A stretch of 64,000 bases of DNA from Haloarchaeobius sp. HME9146 (GTDB lineage: Archaea; Halobacteriota; Halobacteria; Halobacteriales; Natrialbaceae). Under the pieces are notes generated by a model, which had not been told where the DNA came from, made no database searches, and was given only the letters and a program-made list of their open reading frames with translations. The stretch spans positions 1,426,001 to 1,490,000 of the forward strand of contig NZ_JAODVR010000001.1 of assembly GCF_025399835.1 (NCBI RefSeq), in the 5' to 3' direction. Below, piece after piece: positions 41,429 through 49,801 of this stretch; position 1 is the stretch's first letter, and each line of letters begins with the position of its first letter. A program made the position numbers and the translations under genes.

Positions 41429-42616
41429 TCAGTCCAGACAGGCCGCGACGATGCGCAGCATGCGTTCGCCACACACCTCTTCGGCGAACAGCGGGACGCG
41501 CTTGATGTCGTGGCCGACGAATATCTCCTGGGCCTCCGCCAGGGCCTTCTGCTGGACGTCCCAGCGACGCTGACAGAACTCACAGGAGTCCAGGTTCGGC
41601 TTGACGAACTCGTCCGGGTCCACGTCGTCGGTCACGTCGGCGAGGTCCTCCATCACCTTGTTGACGACGACGGTGCCAACGGGGATGCCGTACTCCTCTA
41701 ACTGGGCGAGCAGGCGCTTGGACTCGAAGACGCTCATCTCCTCGGGGTTCATCACGACGCGGAAGTCGGTCTGCGTGGGGTCCCGGAGCACGGCTCGCAG
41801 GCGCTCTATCTGCTTCTGCAGTTCCTCGAGGTCGTCCGGCATCCCGTCGTCCTCCTGTGCGGGGCCACCGCCGAGCATGCCCTTCAGTCCCTCCATCATC
41901 CCGCCCAGACGCTCGCGGAGCTTGAGCATCCGGCCGACCATCGAGTCCATTATCTCGGGGAGTTCGAGCAATCGGAGCGTGTGGCCGGTCGGTGCGGTGT
42001 CGACGACGACCCGGTCGAACCGCGGGTCGTCGAGGTACTGGAGGAAGAGCTGCATGGCGGCGGCCTCGTCCGCGCCGGGCATCGCGCCGCCCATCAACTG
42101 TTCCATCGGACCGCCCTCGCCACCGAGCATGTCGCCGAGGCCACCCATCGGGCCGCCAGCGCCGCCGGGGCCGCCAGCGCCGCCCATGCCAGCGTCGTCC
42201 TCGTCGCCGGTCGACTGGCCGCCGCCGAAGACGGCTGCGCCCTGCTCCATCGCCACCTCGGGGTCTATCTCGGCCGCATAGAGGGGGATGTCGTCGCGAA
42301 TCCGTGTCGGCTCGGCGGGGATGTCCGTCTCGAACGTGTCCGAGAGCGAGTGCGCCGGGTCGGTCGAGACCACGAGCGTGGTCGAACCGTCGCTGGCGCT
42401 TGCGAGCGCCGTCGAGGCCGCCATCGTCGTCTTGCCGACGCCGCCCTTGCCGCCGTAGAGGACGTACTTCGGCGCGTCGATACCGTCGAGGCCGACCTCG
42501 TCGGCTGCCTCCTCGACCACGTCCACGTCGATATCAGCGTCCGTCGCGTCGACGGACGGCTGTTCGTCGTCGCTTTCTTCTACGTCGTCGACCGCCTCGA
42601 CGCTGATGTCAGTCAT
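41429..42616 (-). CDS. ArsA/Get3-family ATPase
   Basis: The protein is 395 aa. After an acidic N-terminus of about 47 aa, the deviant P-loop GGKGGVGKTT is at 55-64, switch I VSTDPAHSLSDTF near 83-95, and FDRVVVDTAPTGHTLRLLEL further on. CEFCQRRW near the C-terminus is the CxxC zinc motif of Get3 dimers, arguing for tail-anchored protein targeting rather than arsenite export. A Gly/Met/Pro-rich insert (about 130-170) with GGAGGPGG is unusual and could be the client-binding region. Confidence 0.95.
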   Translation of the reverse strand: MTDISVEAVDDVEESDDEQPSVDATDADIDVDVVEEAADEVGLDGIDAPKYVLYGGKGGVGKTTMAASTALASASDGSTTLVVSTDPAHSLSDTFETDIPAEPTRIRDDIPLYAAEIDPEVAMEQGAAVFGGGQSTGDEDDAGMGGAGGPGGAGGPMGGLGDMLGGEGGPMEQLMGGAMPGADEAAAMQLFLQYLDDPRFDRVVVDTAPTGHTLRLLELPEIMDSMVGRMLKLRERLGGMMEGLKGMLGGGPAQEDDGMPDDLEELQKQIERLRAVLRDPTQTDFRVVMNPEEMSVFESKRLLAQLEEYGIPVGTVVVNKVMEDLADVTDDVDPDEFVKPNLDSCEFCQRRWDVQQKALAEAQEIFVGHDIKRVPLFAEEVCGERMLRIVAACLD

Positions 42617-42690
42617 AGGCGCTGGTACCGGGTCACGACTTGTGTACTTCCCGGTTGGGGGCGAGACCGGGTCGGGGGTGGACAGTCGAC

Positions 42691-43791
42691 TCAGGAGAAG
42701 TACGTCGCCAATCGCTCTGCGGCCTCCTCGACCCGGGGCGTCACCAGCGCGAATCGGAACCAGTCCGAGCGCGAGTCGCCGAACGCCTCCCCCGGCATGC
42801 CCGCGACGCCCGCCTCGTCTATCAGGCGCTTGGTGTTCTCGATGGACCCCGGCGTATCACCGAACCGGGCCATCACGTAGAACGCGCCGTCCGGCTGGGA
42901 GTACTCCGCGCCGGCCGCGTCCAGCGCGTCCGTGAACGTCTCGCGTCGCTCGCGCAGGAGTTCCCGGTTCGCCTCGTAGTACGCCGGGTCGGTCTCGCGA
43001 AGCGCGTGCAAGACGGCGTACTGGGCCGGCCGGGACGCCGAGATGGTGACCAGCATGTGCCGGGACTTCGCGGCCTCGACGTGCTCGGGCGGCAGGATGG
43101 CGTAGCCGACCCGGAACCCGGTAATCGCGAACGTCTTCGAGAACGAGTTCGTGACGATGCGGTGGTCCGAATCGACCGAAAGGGCGCTCGTGAACCGCCC
43201 GGAGAGGTCGTAGTGGTCGTACACCTCGTCGCTCACGAGGATGGCGTCGTACGCCTCCGCGATGGCCACGAGTTCCCGAACCACGTCCTCCCCGTACACC
43301 GCGCCGGTCGGGTTGTTCGGCGAGTTCACGACGATGGCGGCGGTGTCGTCGCTGGCGGCCGCCCGCACGTCGGCCGGGTCGAGCGTCCCGTCGGAAGCCG
43401 TGTCGACGAATCGCTGTTTCCCACCGAGCATGTCGGTCTTGCCGGGGTAGTAGGGGTACACCGGGTCCGTCAGGATGATCTCGTCACCGACCCCGCGTTC
43501 GAGCGCACGCGCCATCGCCAGGTAGTTCGCCTCGCACCCGCCGTTGGTGATGACGACCTGGGACTCGTCGACGTTCCGTCTGGCGGCGATCTCCTCGCGA
43601 AGCTCGCGCAGCCCCTCCGAGGGCGGGTACTGGAACTGGAGCGAGTCGAGGTCCGCGTACTCGTGGAGACCCTCTCGCAGGGATTCCGGCGGCTCCCAGT
43701 CCGGGTTCCCGCTGACCATGTCGACCACGTCCCGGTCGGCGTGGACCGCGTAGGACATGATCTCGAAGAACAGCGGCTTCTCGTAGTTCAT
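42691..43791 (-). CDS. Class I/II PLP aminotransferase
   Basis: The protein is 366 aa from ATG at 43791. Fold type I features: NGGCEANYLAMARAL near 92-106, VNSPNNPTGAVY near 160, SDEVYDHY near 192 (Asp and Tyr of the PLP site), and the Schiff-base lysine in TNSFSKTFAITGFRVG near 224-230. Likely an aspartate- or aromatic-type aminotransferase in amino-acid metabolism; substrate not assignable. Confidence 0.94.
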   Translation of the reverse strand: MNYEKPLFFEIMSYAVHADRDVVDMVSGNPDWEPPESLREGLHEYADLDSLQFQYPPSEGLRELREEIAARRNVDESQVVITNGGCEANYLAMARALERGVGDEIILTDPVYPYYPGKTDMLGGKQRFVDTASDGTLDPADVRAAASDDTAAIVVNSPNNPTGAVYGEDVVRELVAIAEAYDAILVSDEVYDHYDLSGRFTSALSVDSDHRIVTNSFSKTFAITGFRVGYAILPPEHVEAAKSRHMLVTISASRPAQYAVLHALRETDPAYYEANRELLRERRETFTDALDAAGAEYSQPDGAFYVMARFGDTPGSIENTKRLIDEAGVAGMPGEAFGDSRSDWFRFALVTPRVEEAAERLATYFS

Positions 43792-43909
43792 GTGGCATGC
43801 CTCGGTGCGCGGGGTGGAGTTTCTTTCGCCACGTCGCCGGGAGCGCCCGGAACCCGGTTCGACACCGAGAGTCCTGCCATTCAAATCACTGCCACTCCTT
43901 CCTCCCACC

Positions 43910-44410
43910 ATGACCCAGATCGCAGAACGTCTCGGCGACGTGCTCCGCGAGCGCAACCACACGCTCGCGACCGCGGAGTCCTGCACCGGGGGGCTCATCG
44001 GGGCCCGCATCACCGATGTGCCGGGCTCGTCGGACTACTTCGACCGGTCGCTCGTCACCTACGCCTACGGCGCGAAAGAGCAGTTGCTCGGCGTGAACCG
44101 CGAGGACCTCGACGCCCACGGCGCGGTCTCGGAGTCGGTCGCTCGCCAGATGGCCCAGGGCGTGCGCGACACCGCCGACGTGACGTGGGGCGTCTCCACG
44201 ACGGGGGTCGCTGGTCCGTCCGGCGGCACCCCTGACACACCGGTCGGGACCGTGTTCATCGGCATCGCCTACGCGGGTCCGTGGGGGACCGAGTCCTCCT
44301 ACACGACGGTCGAGCGCTACCAGTTCGACGGCGACCGCGCGACCGTCAGGGAGAAGACGGTGGAGCAGGCACTCACTGACGTGCTCGACGAGGTGGAGTC
44401 TCTCGAATGA
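43910..44410 (+). CDS. CinA-family nicotinamide-nucleotide amidohydrolase
   Basis: The protein is 166 aa, the stand-alone CinA C-terminal domain (PncC). Signature: TLATAESCTGGLIGARITDV near 18-37 (Ser/Cys active-site region), VTYAYGAKEQLLGV, and GVAGPSGGTPDTPVGTVFIG near 101-120. It deamidates NMN to nicotinate mononucleotide for NAD recycling. TTCAAA lies about 30 nt before the ATG (leaderless). The next gene overlaps its stop by 4 nt (ATGA). Confidence 0.95.
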   Translation: MTQIAERLGDVLRERNHTLATAESCTGGLIGARITDVPGSSDYFDRSLVTYAYGAKEQLLGVNREDLDAHGAVSESVARQMAQGVRDTADVTWGVSTTGVAGPSGGTPDTPVGTVFIGIAYAGPWGTESSYTTVERYQFDGDRATVREKTVEQALTDVLDEVESLE

Positions 44411-44913
44411 ACAAGAAAGGACACGTGATGAACGCGGTGCTGTTGAGTATCGGCCTCGGCTACATCCTCGAACCCGCCGGGACGGAAGCGACCTTCGTGA
44501 AGATAATCGAGGTCGGCCTGCCCGTCACGCTCGGGGCGCTGTTCCCCGACGTGGACACCGAGTTCGGCAAGCACCGGAAGACCCTGCACAACCTCGGCAT
44601 CCTCGCGCTGTTCATCGCCTTCCCGATACTATTCGACGGCAATCTCCAGTACGTCTGGATCGGCGTCCTCACCCACTACGTGCTCGACATCATGGGAAGC
44701 AAGCGGGGTATCGCCCTGTTCTACCCGTGGTCGAAGGAGTTCGGCCTGCCCATCGGCGTCGCGGTCAAGAGCGACCATGCCGACCTGATGACGGTCGTCA
44801 TCACCGGGTTCGAACTCGTCGTCTGCTACGTCATCGTCTTCCACGTCCCGTGGGCGACGCTGGAGTTCGGACAGGGCATCCAGGGTATCGGTCTCGCCGC
44901 GTTCGGGCTCTAA
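44407..44913 (+). CDS. Membrane-bound metal-dependent hydrolase (YdjM/LexA-type DUF457)
   Basis: The protein is 168 aa with four or five membrane helices. MNKKGHVMNAVLL with His6, LFPDVDTEFGKHRKTLHNLG (Asp, Asp, His ligands) near 45-64 and LTHYVLDIMGSKRGI near 92-106 are the conserved metal-binding motifs of the YdjM-like family. Reaction unknown. Translationally coupled to the cinA-like gene. Confidence 0.93.
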   Translation: MNKKGHVMNAVLLSIGLGYILEPAGTEATFVKIIEVGLPVTLGALFPDVDTEFGKHRKTLHNLGILALFIAFPILFDGNLQYVWIGVLTHYVLDIMGSKRGIALFYPWSKEFGLPIGVAVKSDHADLMTVVITGFELVVCYVIVFHVPWATLEFGQGIQGIGLAAFGL

Positions 44914-44931
44914 CGCGCCCCGCGGACAGAA

Positions 44932-45696
44932 TCAGTACACGGCAACGTCGTCGAATCGACCTTCGTACGCGATGTGTCGCGGGTGTGTCGGCTCGGTCCC
45001 CTGCAGGAACAGCCGGTCCATCTTCGACCAGGAGTTCTCGTAGCCGAGATGGGCGAACTCGACCACACAGCGGAGCTGATGGCGGAGGCCGCGCTCGCGG
45101 CGAACCTGCCGTGAAACCCCGTCCTTGAGCGCGGAGACCAGGGCCGCTTCCGTGTCGAGGACCTGGTCGAACTCGGTCCACACCTCACCGATGGACTGGC
45201 TGAGGTGGGCGTACGACGACCCGAACGGTGCCCACCCGTCACGCTCGACTATCTCACGAGCCCGGTCGGCCCACTTCAGCAGGAGCTTCGGGTTGTACGC
45301 CTCGACAGCGTCGATCTCGTCACCCCATGTCTGCAGTTCGTGCTCGTCGAGGCTCACGTTCAGGAACTCGGGATGGGGGGCGAGCACCGCGGCGTCCTGG
45401 CGCGTCAGTTCGGCCATCGCCCCGTCGATGGTGATGAAGTCGGGGACGGGCTCGTCGAGCCCGATCGCGAGGACGTGCCGGCGATTCCGCCAGTCACCGG
45501 TGAATATCTCTCGGGCCGGGACCACGAGCAACTCGTCGTCGCTGTACGCCTCTGCCCGTCGGCGGATCTCCGGCAGGCGGACGAAGTGCGGTGCGTACAC
45601 CAGCACGTCCAGCCCCCGCGACTTCGCGCGCTCGACGACCCCGTCGTCGAGCACCTTGACGTGCATGTCCACCCGCGACCCCTCGCTATCGCTCAC
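44932..45696 (-). CDS. PHP-domain protein
   Basis: The protein is 254 aa. GTG at 45696 is chosen so that the first PHP motif SRVDMHVKVLDDG is inside the protein; starting at the later Met would cut it, and CTAAAC is about 31 nt upstream. Further PHP motifs: VLVYAPHFVR, VVPAREIFTGD, HVLAIGLDEPVPDF and LAPHPEF. Lys replaces the second His of the usual HxH. Probably a metal-dependent phosphoesterase; the function in haloarchaea is unknown. Confidence 0.88.
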   Translation of the reverse strand: MSDSEGSRVDMHVKVLDDGVVERAKSRGLDVLVYAPHFVRLPEIRRRAEAYSDDELLVVPAREIFTGDWRNRRHVLAIGLDEPVPDFITIDGAMAELTRQDAAVLAPHPEFLNVSLDEHELQTWGDEIDAVEAYNPKLLLKWADRAREIVERDGWAPFGSSYAHLSQSIGEVWTEFDQVLDTEAALVSALKDGVSRQVRRERGLRHQLRCVVEFAHLGYENSWSKMDRLFLQGTEPTHPRHIAYEGRFDDVAVY

Positions 45697-45743
45697 ACGC
45701 AGTGGTATCGTCAGGACGAGTTTAGTGGTTCCGTTTCGCGTTC

Positions 45744-45823
45744 GCACTGTCGGCTGTCTCATCTCGCACGGGTTCGCCATGCCGGGATGGCGAACACCGG
45801 TCCGAACAGACAGCCGACAGTGC
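45744..45823. repeat. 80-nt nested palindrome
   Basis: Outer arms GCACTGTCGGCTGTCT (45744-45759) and AGACAGCCGACAGTGC (45808-45823) pair perfectly over 16 bp. Inner arms GTTCGCCAT (45772-45780) and ATGGCGAAC (45787-45795) pair over 9 bp with a 6-nt loop. It lies in the divergent gap between the PHP and zinc-finger genes, so it is not a simple terminator. Inner arms and layout match the palindrome at 30515-30596. Confidence 0.7.
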
Positions 45824-45867
45824 CAGGACAACAATGAAATAGCCGACCTCCGTAGTTTCGCCAACTG

Positions 45868-46164
45868 ATGCCGTGGGAATGCCGAATCGACGAGTGCAAC
45901 ACGACGTACCAGACCGTCGAGGACCTCATCGTTCACCAGAGCACCGAGCACGAACGGCAGGAGTGCAAGGTCTGTGGCGTCGTCGTCCCGGACGGCTACC
46001 TTGCCATCCGACACGCGTTCAACGAACACTCCCGCGCCGAGTACGTCCGGGCCTACGGCGCGAGCTCGGAGGAGGTCAGAGAGCGCGAACAGATCAAAGA
46101 CCTCGTCGAAGAGAGCGCCGACCTGCAGGCGGTGGTCGAACGGCTCGGCGGCTCACCCGCGTAG
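45868..46164 (+). CDS. Double C2H2 zinc-finger protein (DUF7565-type)
   Basis: The protein is 98 aa. Finger 1: Cys5, Cys10, His23, His28. Finger 2: Cys33, Cys36, His49, His54 (CKVCGVVVPDGYLAIRHAF). A charged helix follows to the end. The haloarchaeal family is recalled as DUF7565. It may bind nucleic acid. Immediately after the TAG stop, ACCGAT...ATCGGT (46165-46185) forms a hairpin. Confidence 0.88.
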   Translation: MPWECRIDECNTTYQTVEDLIVHQSTEHERQECKVCGVVVPDGYLAIRHAFNEHSRAEYVRAYGASSEEVREREQIKDLVEESADLQAVVERLGGSPA

Positions 46165-46199
46165 ACCGATCTCTTCGGAATCGGTGCGAACGTTCTGAA

Positions 46200-46341
46200 C
46201 CGCGTCAGCGCGCTATCGAGGCGCTATCGCTCTTCGTTCTTGACTCACGGGGCTCCGCCCCGTTCGGGTGTCCGAGGAACTATCGTTCCTCACTGTCTCG
46301 CGGCGATGCCGCTCGACTGTTCGAAGAGCTATCGCTCTTCG
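46200..46341. repeat. Cluster of tandem mini-hairpins (element B)
   Basis: Perfect short hairpins follow one another: ACGGGGC-TCC-GCCCCGT (46247-46263), GAGGAAC-TATC-GTTCCTC (46274-46291), GCGGC-GAT-GCCGC (46300-46312), CGAAGAGC-TATC-GCTCTTCG (46322-46341), plus a degraded GCGCTATCGAGGCGCTATCGC. The last one contains the stop codon of spt5. Loops TCC, GAT and TATC recall those of elements at 14569 and 61737, but the head sequence of those elements is missing. Confidence 0.65.
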
Positions 46342-46766
46342 CTATCCAGCACCCGGATCTGGTCACCACGCACGGTGACCGGAATCGGGACCGTCGCCTC
46401 GTACAGCTCGACGGTGACCTGGTCCTTGCCCTCGTCGATGCGCTGGACCTGCGCCTTCTCGCCCTTGAACGGGCCAGCGATGAGTTCGACGATGTCGCCC
46501 TCCGCGATGCCCTCGACGTCCGGCTTCGGGGAGAGGAAGTGCTCGACTTCGGAGATGTCGGACTCCCCCGGGATGACGCTGCGAGCGTGCGGGATGTCCT
46601 CGAGCACGCGCTCGATGATGTTGTGGTCGTCTGCTTCGACCATCACGTAGCTCGTCAGCGAATCGGGGGCGAGCGCTGCGTGGATGGTGGACTCTTCACG
46701 GTTCATGATCATGTCCGCGACCGTTCGCTCCTGGCTCGCGGTGGTTTTGACGGCGTATATCGGCAT
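46329..46766 (-). CDS. spt5: Transcription elongation factor Spt5
   Basis: The protein is 145 aa. An N-terminal NGN domain (about 1-85: [36 protein letters not shown]) and a KOW domain ([18 protein letters not shown] near 96-113) give the archaeal Spt5/NusG layout. It clamps RNA polymerase together with Spt4. It begins 2 nt after the secE stop, the conserved haloarchaeal ftsZ1-secE-spt5 order. The last codons EER-stop lie in a strong hairpin. Confidence 0.96.
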   Translation of the reverse strand: MPIYAVKTTASQERTVADMIMNREESTIHAALAPDSLTSYVMVEADDHNIIERVLEDIPHARSVIPGESDISEVEHFLSPKPDVEGIAEGDIVELIAGPFKGEKAQVQRIDEGKDQVTVELYEATVPIPVTVRGDQIRVLDSEER

Positions 46767-46768
46767 TG

Positions 46769-46936
46769 TTAGGCTGGTACGAACTGCATCACGAGGGCGA
46801 TGAGAAAGCCCATCAGGCCGACGAAGAGGATGCCGGCCCCGGCGATTTTGGCGATTTGCGAGAATTCATCCCACGAGGGTGTGCTCGCCATCTTGAGCAC
46901 GCGAACGTAGGAGGTGAGGTCCTTGGGAACTTCCAT
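46769..46936 (-). CDS. secE: Protein translocase subunit SecE/Sec61 gamma
   Basis: The 55-aa protein starts [20 protein letters not shown], with an amphipathic cytoplasmic helix ending [10 protein letters not shown] and one membrane helix [20 protein letters not shown]. This is the standard archaeal SecE. It clamps the two halves of SecY in the translocon. Located between ftsZ1 and spt5 on the same strand. The 193-nt gap upstream to the ftsZ1 stop holds its promoter region and no clear gene. Confidence 0.94.
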   Translation of the reverse strand: MEVPKDLTSYVRVLKMASTPSWDEFSQIAKIAGAGILFVGLMGFLIALVMQFVPA

Positions 46937-47129
46937 GCCCGGGGCTTTGTCATCAGTGCTTTTCTATCTATTGATGCGCGCTATCGCCGTCGATGCCGCC
47001 CTACGCCGCGGAACCGGGGGTGCTGGCCGCGTGACACGACAGGACATCCGGCGAGTGCGGTGCCGTCGCTGTGGCGACTGAATCCAGAGAGAAGACGATG
47101 GACGTGACCGCCTATCGGTCCGGCGCGGA

Positions 47130-48302
47130 CTATTCGACGAAGTCGATGTCCTGCTGGACGTCCTGAGATTGCTGGGCCTGCTGGGTCTGCTGGGCCTGGC
47201 CCTCGTTGGTGTTGCCGTAGATCTGCGGGGAGTCGACGCCGGTGACGACGATCATGGTGCGCATGCTGCCGTCGAGGGTCTCGTCGATGGAGGTCCCCCA
47301 GATGATGCGGGCGTCGGGGTCGATGCGGTCGTATATCTCCTCGACGACGCCCTCGGCCTCCTCGATGCTCATGTCCGAGCCACCGGTGACGTTGACCAGC
47401 GCGGAGGAGGCACCGGAGATGTCCACGTCGAGCAGGGGCGAGCGGAGTGCAGCCTTCACGGAGTCCGTCGACTTGGCGTCGGAGTCGGACTCGCCGAGGC
47501 CGATCATGGCGACGCCGCCGCGCTCCATGACGGTCCGAACGTCGGCGAAGTCCAGGTTGACGAGGCCGGGCTTCGTGATGAGTTCGGTGATGCCCTTGAC
47601 CGAGCGCATGAGGACCTCGTCAGAGACCTTGAACGCCTGGCGGACCGGCAGTTTGCCGACGGAGTCGAGCAGGCGGTCGTTCGGCACGACGATGACCGTG
47701 TCGCTCACGTCACGGAGGCGTTCGAGGCCGGCTTCGGCGTTGGTCCGGCGGACCTCTCCCTCGGCGGTGAACGGCGTCGTGACGATGGCGATGGTGAGCG
47801 CGCCCGCCTCGCGGGCGGCCTTGGCGACGACCGGCGCGGAGCCGGTGCCGGTGCCACCACCGAGGCCGGCGGTGACGAACACCATGTCCGAGCCCTCGAT
47901 GGACTCGTAGATCTCGCCCTGCGATTCGAGGGCGGCTTCCTCACCGACCTGGGGGAGCGACCCGGCACCGCGCCCGCCGGTCTTCTGCTCGCCCATGAGG
48001 ATCTTCGTGTCCGCGTCGATCTCCACGAGATGCTGGACGTCGGTGTTCGCGGCGACGAGCTTCGCGCCGTGGATGCCTTCCTCGTGCATCCGGTTGATAG
48101 TGTTCCCGCCCGCACCACCGCACCCGACCACGGTGATGTTGGTCTGGAGCTCCTGTAGTACGTCCTCGAGCTCGTCGTCGGTCATCTTGCCGGTGCGCTT
48201 CGGCTCGGAGTCCTGTGGAACTCCACCGGAGCGCTGGGCGGGGTCTCGCTCCTGGGACCCGCCTTCGGCCTCGTCGATAGCGTCTTCAACGATCGAATCC
48301 AT
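47130..48302 (-). CDS. ftsZ1: Cell division GTPase FtsZ1
   Basis: The protein is 390 aa from ATG at 48302. The GTPase signature is [12 protein letters not shown] near 149-160; [14 protein letters not shown] near 58-71 and the T7 loop NLDFADVR near 250 complete the polymerising active site. An acidic/hydrophilic N-terminal extension of about 50 aa and a glutamine-rich C-terminal tail ([20 protein letters not shown]) are typical of haloarchaeal FtsZ1. It builds the division ring. Gene order with secE and spt5 supports FtsZ1 rather than FtsZ2. Confidence 0.95.
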   Translation of the reverse strand: MDSIVEDAIDEAEGGSQERDPAQRSGGVPQDSEPKRTGKMTDDELEDVLQELQTNITVVGCGGAGGNTINRMHEEGIHGAKLVAANTDVQHLVEIDADTKILMGEQKTGGRGAGSLPQVGEEAALESQGEIYESIEGSDMVFVTAGLGGGTGTGSAPVVAKAAREAGALTIAIVTTPFTAEGEVRRTNAEAGLERLRDVSDTVIVVPNDRLLDSVGKLPVRQAFKVSDEVLMRSVKGITELITKPGLVNLDFADVRTVMERGGVAMIGLGESDSDAKSTDSVKAALRSPLLDVDISGASSALVNVTGGSDMSIEEAEGVVEEIYDRIDPDARIIWGTSIDETLDGSMRTMIVVTGVDSPQIYGNTNEGQAQQTQQAQQSQDVQQDIDFVE

Positions 48303-48436
48303 CCTTAGCACCCATTATTTTATCGAGGTTAATTACCTTTCCCCCACTGTCCGACGGTCGTCAGACGTTTCGGCGCTCACGTCGTGATAGATGCGATTCC
48401 AGGCATATCCCCGTGACGCGGTGCGTGTTTTATAAC

Positions 48437-49747
48437 TCAGACCGGGAACCGTTCGATTCGCTCCGAAGACACGTCCTCTGGCGTAATCGTACGACCGTCG
48501 ACCTCGACGGGCCGTCCCCCGGCGAGTTGGCCGAACTTCGGTCCCTCCGGCACGCCGGCCTCGTGCGCCAGTTCGGGGTCGAAGCTGTGCGAGCGCGCGA
48601 CGACCTCGCCGTCCTCGCGACGAACCTCGTCGTACTTCTCCGAGATAACGTCGACCAAGGCTGCGACGAAGGCGTCGTACTCCCCGGGCGAGACGGCCGC
48701 ACGGCCGTCGACGCGGCTCCCACTCTGTATCGTCTCGTAGGCGACGAGGGATTCCGCCGCGGCGGCGAGGACGGCCTCGCGGTCGGTCCCCTGTGCCGCG
48801 TCGAGCAGGGCCGCCGGCAGCTCGCGAACCTCCCAGTCCTCGCTGACGGACCCGAACCGGAGCCCGTCCGAAACCGGGCAGAGACGCTCCTCGAGCCGGG
48901 CGACCGTGTCGAGGTCCTGCTCGTCGACCGCGCGGAGCCACGTCTCGCTGACGACCCGGTAGCCGAGGTCCGCGACGACGGCTTCGAGGGTCGGTCGGTC
49001 GCCCTCGACCAGCGCGTACTCGGCTCCGCTCTGGACGAACGCCTGGTCGATGACCTCCCGGTGTTCCTCGGGATGGCCCATCGCGTCGAGGCCCCAGTCC
49101 GCCGCGATGTGGCCCACCGCCCACGCGGTCTCCCGGACGACCCGTTCGAACCGGGGGACGTAGTGGCCGCCGCCGAACCCGACGACGGTGCGCTCCCGGT
49201 GTGGCTCAGCGTCTTCGATATCGAGGATGGCCTGTGCGACGGCTCGCGCGCCCTCGGGGTCGTCCCACTGTTTCTCGTCGCTCCCCAGCTCGACGAACAT
49301 CGAGGGAACGCCGACCCGGCTCGGGCCGTGGTGGGTGCACTCCATGCCGACCTCGTAGCCCTCCGGCGCGTGCTCCGTGAAGGCATCGAGGAGTTCGGCC
49401 TGGGCGTTCGGACACGCCTCGGCGAGGCTGTCGTCCTCCCCGCCGAACTCTGCCGGGCCGAAGTTCCCGGTGAAGTGGGCGGTGAGGAGCGCTCCGGTGT
49501 CGCCCGAGTGGCGCGAGGCGAACACGAGCATGTCGGGGTCGTCGAAGGCGGCCGCCACGTCGTCGAGGTCGAGATGCAGGTCGTCGAACTCGCGGAGTTC
49601 GAACCCGCCGGTCCAGTAGACGGTGCCCCCGCCCTCGCCGTCGGGACGGGTCGGGTCGTCGGTCGACTCCCAGTCGGCGAGGTCGAACAGGTGGGACCCG
49701 ATGTGTGTCGACGCGGAGTCCGCACGGCTCACGACTATCGCGATCAC
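48437..49747 (-). CDS. dtdA: D-aminoacyl-tRNA deacylase (archaeal/GEK1 type)
   Basis: The protein is 436 aa from GTG. Motifs of the DtdA/GEK1 family: FASRHSGDTGALLTAH near 76-91, GMECTHHGPSRVGVPSMF near 133-150 and VVGFGGGHYVPRFERV near 188-203, with zinc-binding His residues. It removes D-amino acids from mischarged tRNA. The C-terminal part (about 300-436) is a longer archaeal extension. Confidence 0.95.
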   Translation of the reverse strand: MIAIVVSRADSASTHIGSHLFDLADWESTDDPTRPDGEGGGTVYWTGGFELREFDDLHLDLDDVAAAFDDPDMLVFASRHSGDTGALLTAHFTGNFGPAEFGGEDDSLAEACPNAQAELLDAFTEHAPEGYEVGMECTHHGPSRVGVPSMFVELGSDEKQWDDPEGARAVAQAILDIEDAEPHRERTVVGFGGGHYVPRFERVVRETAWAVGHIAADWGLDAMGHPEEHREVIDQAFVQSGAEYALVEGDRPTLEAVVADLGYRVVSETWLRAVDEQDLDTVARLEERLCPVSDGLRFGSVSEDWEVRELPAALLDAAQGTDREAVLAAAAESLVAYETIQSGSRVDGRAAVSPGEYDAFVAALVDVISEKYDEVRREDGEVVARSHSFDPELAHEAGVPEGPKFGQLAGGRPVEVDGRTITPEDVSSERIERFPV

Positions 49748-49801
49748 GGGCGAGCGTTAGCGAAGCGAAAACAAGTGGGTATCGGGTCCGGTCGAGCGTC
49801 G

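Noticed and set aside
46978-47082. A 35-codon plus frame ending CRRCGD and a GCGGCCA/GGTTCCGCGG stretch on the minus strand, resembling parts of the RNA element
   Set aside because: No TATA at the right spacing, no P1/P2 stems and no CTGTTCGC tail, so it is not counted as a fourth copy; the frame is too short and without family.
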